A DNA stretch of 64,000 nucleotides, from the NCBI GenBank assembly GCA_030651695.1, contig JAUSCD010000008.1, positions 155,538 through 219,537 on the forward strand, in the 5' to 3' direction. The DNA comes from Pseudohongiella sp. (GTDB lineage: Bacteria > Pseudomonadota > Gammaproteobacteria > Pseudomonadales > Pseudohongiellaceae). The notes beneath the pieces were generated by a model. That model was not told where the DNA came from. It saw nothing but the letters and a program-made list of their open reading frames with translations, and made no database searches. The translations under genes were made by a program, and so were the position numbers. Positions 62,856-64,000 of the stretch are shown piece after piece. Within the stretch, counting starts at the first letter, position 1; every line of letters starts with the position of its first letter.

Positions 62856-63575
62856 CTACTGGCTGGTAACTTCATTCCTCAGCGCGTGAGCCATCCTCAG
62901 ATGCTCTTGGAGGGTCGATATTTTTTCGCGTGCAAATGCGCTGATCTGCGGATGGTCGGACATTGCGGCACGCTCAAACAATTCGATTGAATCTTCGTGG
63001 GATTCGATCTGATTTTCGATAAATGCCGCATCAAAAGAGTCGCCGGACCGAACGCTGAGCATCATTACCCGTGCACGATCCATCAACGTTGCATCATCGG
63101 CCACATCGAGATCAGCGCGAGCGGCGATCGCCTTCAGTTCACTGTTGGCAGCAGTGTGGTCCTCAATAATTTTATTCGCATAGGCACGAAGCGCAGGACT
63201 GCCATCTTCGAGGGCAAGTCGCGCCGTACTTATTTCAGCGTGCCCCTTTGCTGATGCGGTCTCGACAAAGTCATCGGCATCTATGGGATCAAGATTTGCG
63301 CGCCGGCTCTGGGTGTTTGCCGTTCCACGATTCACATCATCAATGAGTTCCCGGCCATCTGAAGGCTCGGTAATTTGGCCAGGACTGGTTTGGCCCGGGT
63401 TGGTCGGTCGCGGATTGTCCTGGCCTGGTACGTTCTGGCCCGGATTGGTCTGCTGCGCAGGATTGGGTTGGGCGCCAGCCTGTCCTTCTGTGGCATGTAA
63501 TTGTACGGCAGAAAGACCCATGGCTATAGCGACCGCCGAACTGATCAGTGTGCTTTTAAAAGTTTTACTTTTCAT
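62856..63575 (-). CDS. DUF4142 domain protein 2 with NPGQ-type repeats
   Basis: 239 residues. Signal peptide ending VQLHA-TEG. Then a low-complexity linker of about 45 residues built on NPGQ/SPGQ/VPGQ units, absent from the paralogue at 44015-44671. The DUF4142 bundle follows: FVETASAKGHAEISTARLALEDG, YANKIIEDHTAANSELKAIAA and FIENQIESHEDSIELFERAA. Identity to the paralogue is high over the bundle, so the two are duplicates. The flexible linker may let it reach another envelope layer. GGAG lies before the ATG. Confidence 0.9.
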   Translation of the reverse strand: MKSKTFKSTLISSAVAIAMGLSAVQLHATEGQAGAQPNPAQQTNPGQNVPGQDNPRPTNPGQTSPGQITEPSDGRELIDDVNRGTANTQSRRANLDPIDADDFVETASAKGHAEISTARLALEDGSPALRAYANKIIEDHTAANSELKAIAARADLDVADDATLMDRARVMMLSVRSGDSFDAAFIENQIESHEDSIELFERAAMSDHPQISAFAREKISTLQEHLRMAHALRNEVTSQ

Positions 63576-64000
63576 GGTAATTCTCCACTTACTGTTGAGT
63601 GACTACCTGCAACGTTCTCAACCAGAAATCTGGTAATGCTCGAGAACGTTATGTCATAACGATAAAGATGGTTCACTACGATAAAAAACATCCTTGTTTA
63701 ATCCAACTTCGGTCTGTGGCTACAAGCTTTATTTTAAAATTCCATTTACCAATCAGACCTTCAGAAGTGCATGCAGTTCCCTTTTCTTTTTTGCAGCAGC
63801 GTAAATTTACGTTACGTTTTCTACACATTCATTTAGCCTGTTTTTACCTGCATATAACACTTAAAAAATACCTTAAATTTGTAAACTGAACCGCTCGTTC
63901 TACTTTTTTTATGCTGATTTTACAAAACCTTGCTGACACTGATAAACACGTGTTAACCAGATCACACAAAAAAAACGGGCAAAAATGGGGACGGAGGAGC
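63576..64000. other. Right-edge intergenic region
   Basis: 425 bases, AT-rich, with no gene. The first 35 bases match the leader of DUF4142 protein 1. The last 16 bases, ATGGGGACGGAGGAGC at 63985-64000, are a left arm of the palindromic repeat found at 26301, 28543, 32195 and 33233; the right arm would lie beyond the window. Confidence 0.6.
63985..64000. repeat. Palindromic repeat copy E, half inside the window
   Basis: ATGGGGACGGAGGAGC matches the outer arm start of copy B base for base. The window ends where the loop would begin. Confidence 0.7.

Overview
The window reads as a chromosomal segment of an aerobic, Gram-negative gammaproteobacterium, probably a marine or freshwater heterotroph. 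The signs are two very large TonB receptors, MlaA/RND envelope genes, a periplasmic PQQ dehydrogenase, a bd-type oxidase and a glycogen/trehalose stress island. The closest genus cannot be named from sequence alone. I saw no rRNA, tRNA, insertion sequence, phage or CRISPR.

Region 1 (1-15615, all minus strand) is the most unusual part. In transcription order it holds two duplicated TonB receptors, four tandem exported ureohydrolase-fold proteins, a membrane-anchored parvulin, a HupE/UreJ-type membrane protein and the start of a urea-binding protein (UrtA). The four ureohydrolase paralogues alternate. Two keep all six metal ligands (6595-8025, 3778-5202). Two have lost several (5210-6568, 2361-3761), and the last of these is a lipoprotein. 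All four carry export signals, although this family normally works in the cytoplasm. I infer an envelope pathway that takes a guanidino compound across the outer membrane, hydrolyses it in the periplasm and imports the urea. The substrate is unknown.

Region 2 (16163-22710) carries a transglutaminase-like/TPR protein, a convergent single-pass beta-rich protein, an RND/MMPL exporter and MlaA. Region 3 (23073-34093) carries a PQQ dehydrogenase, two YceI proteins, an OprC-type copper receptor, an IclR regulator with a likely operator, a carboxylesterase, an alpha/beta hydrolase, a cyclophilin and an unknown secreted protein. Its gene ends are punctuated by palindromes built from the unit GGGGACGGAGGAGC, including perfect inverted repeats of 86 and 76 bp. 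A half copy sits at the right window edge.

Region 4 (34185-41447) is a sulfide/sulfane-sulfur detoxification module: DUF442-SQR fusion, persulfide dioxygenase, cyanide-insensitive bd oxidase (cydAB) and peroxiredoxin. A divergent sigma-54 activator has three cysteines spaced as in FisR, and a -24/-12 promoter lies in the shared gap. Region 5 (41455-43964) holds an MFS transporter and a TPR lipoprotein.

Region 6 (44015-63575) is an osmotic/general-stress and storage-glucan island with a DUF4142 paralogue at each end. The plus-strand half is MscS, TreZ, TreY, DUF2934 and GlgX. The minus-strand half is DUF4142, SDR, hemerythrin, DUF3182, alpha/beta hydrolase, GlgE, a DUF1264 lipoprotein and a TreS-maltokinase fusion. 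Together they link glycogen breakdown, trehalose and maltose-1-phosphate, but no GlgB, GlgC or GlgA is present in the window.
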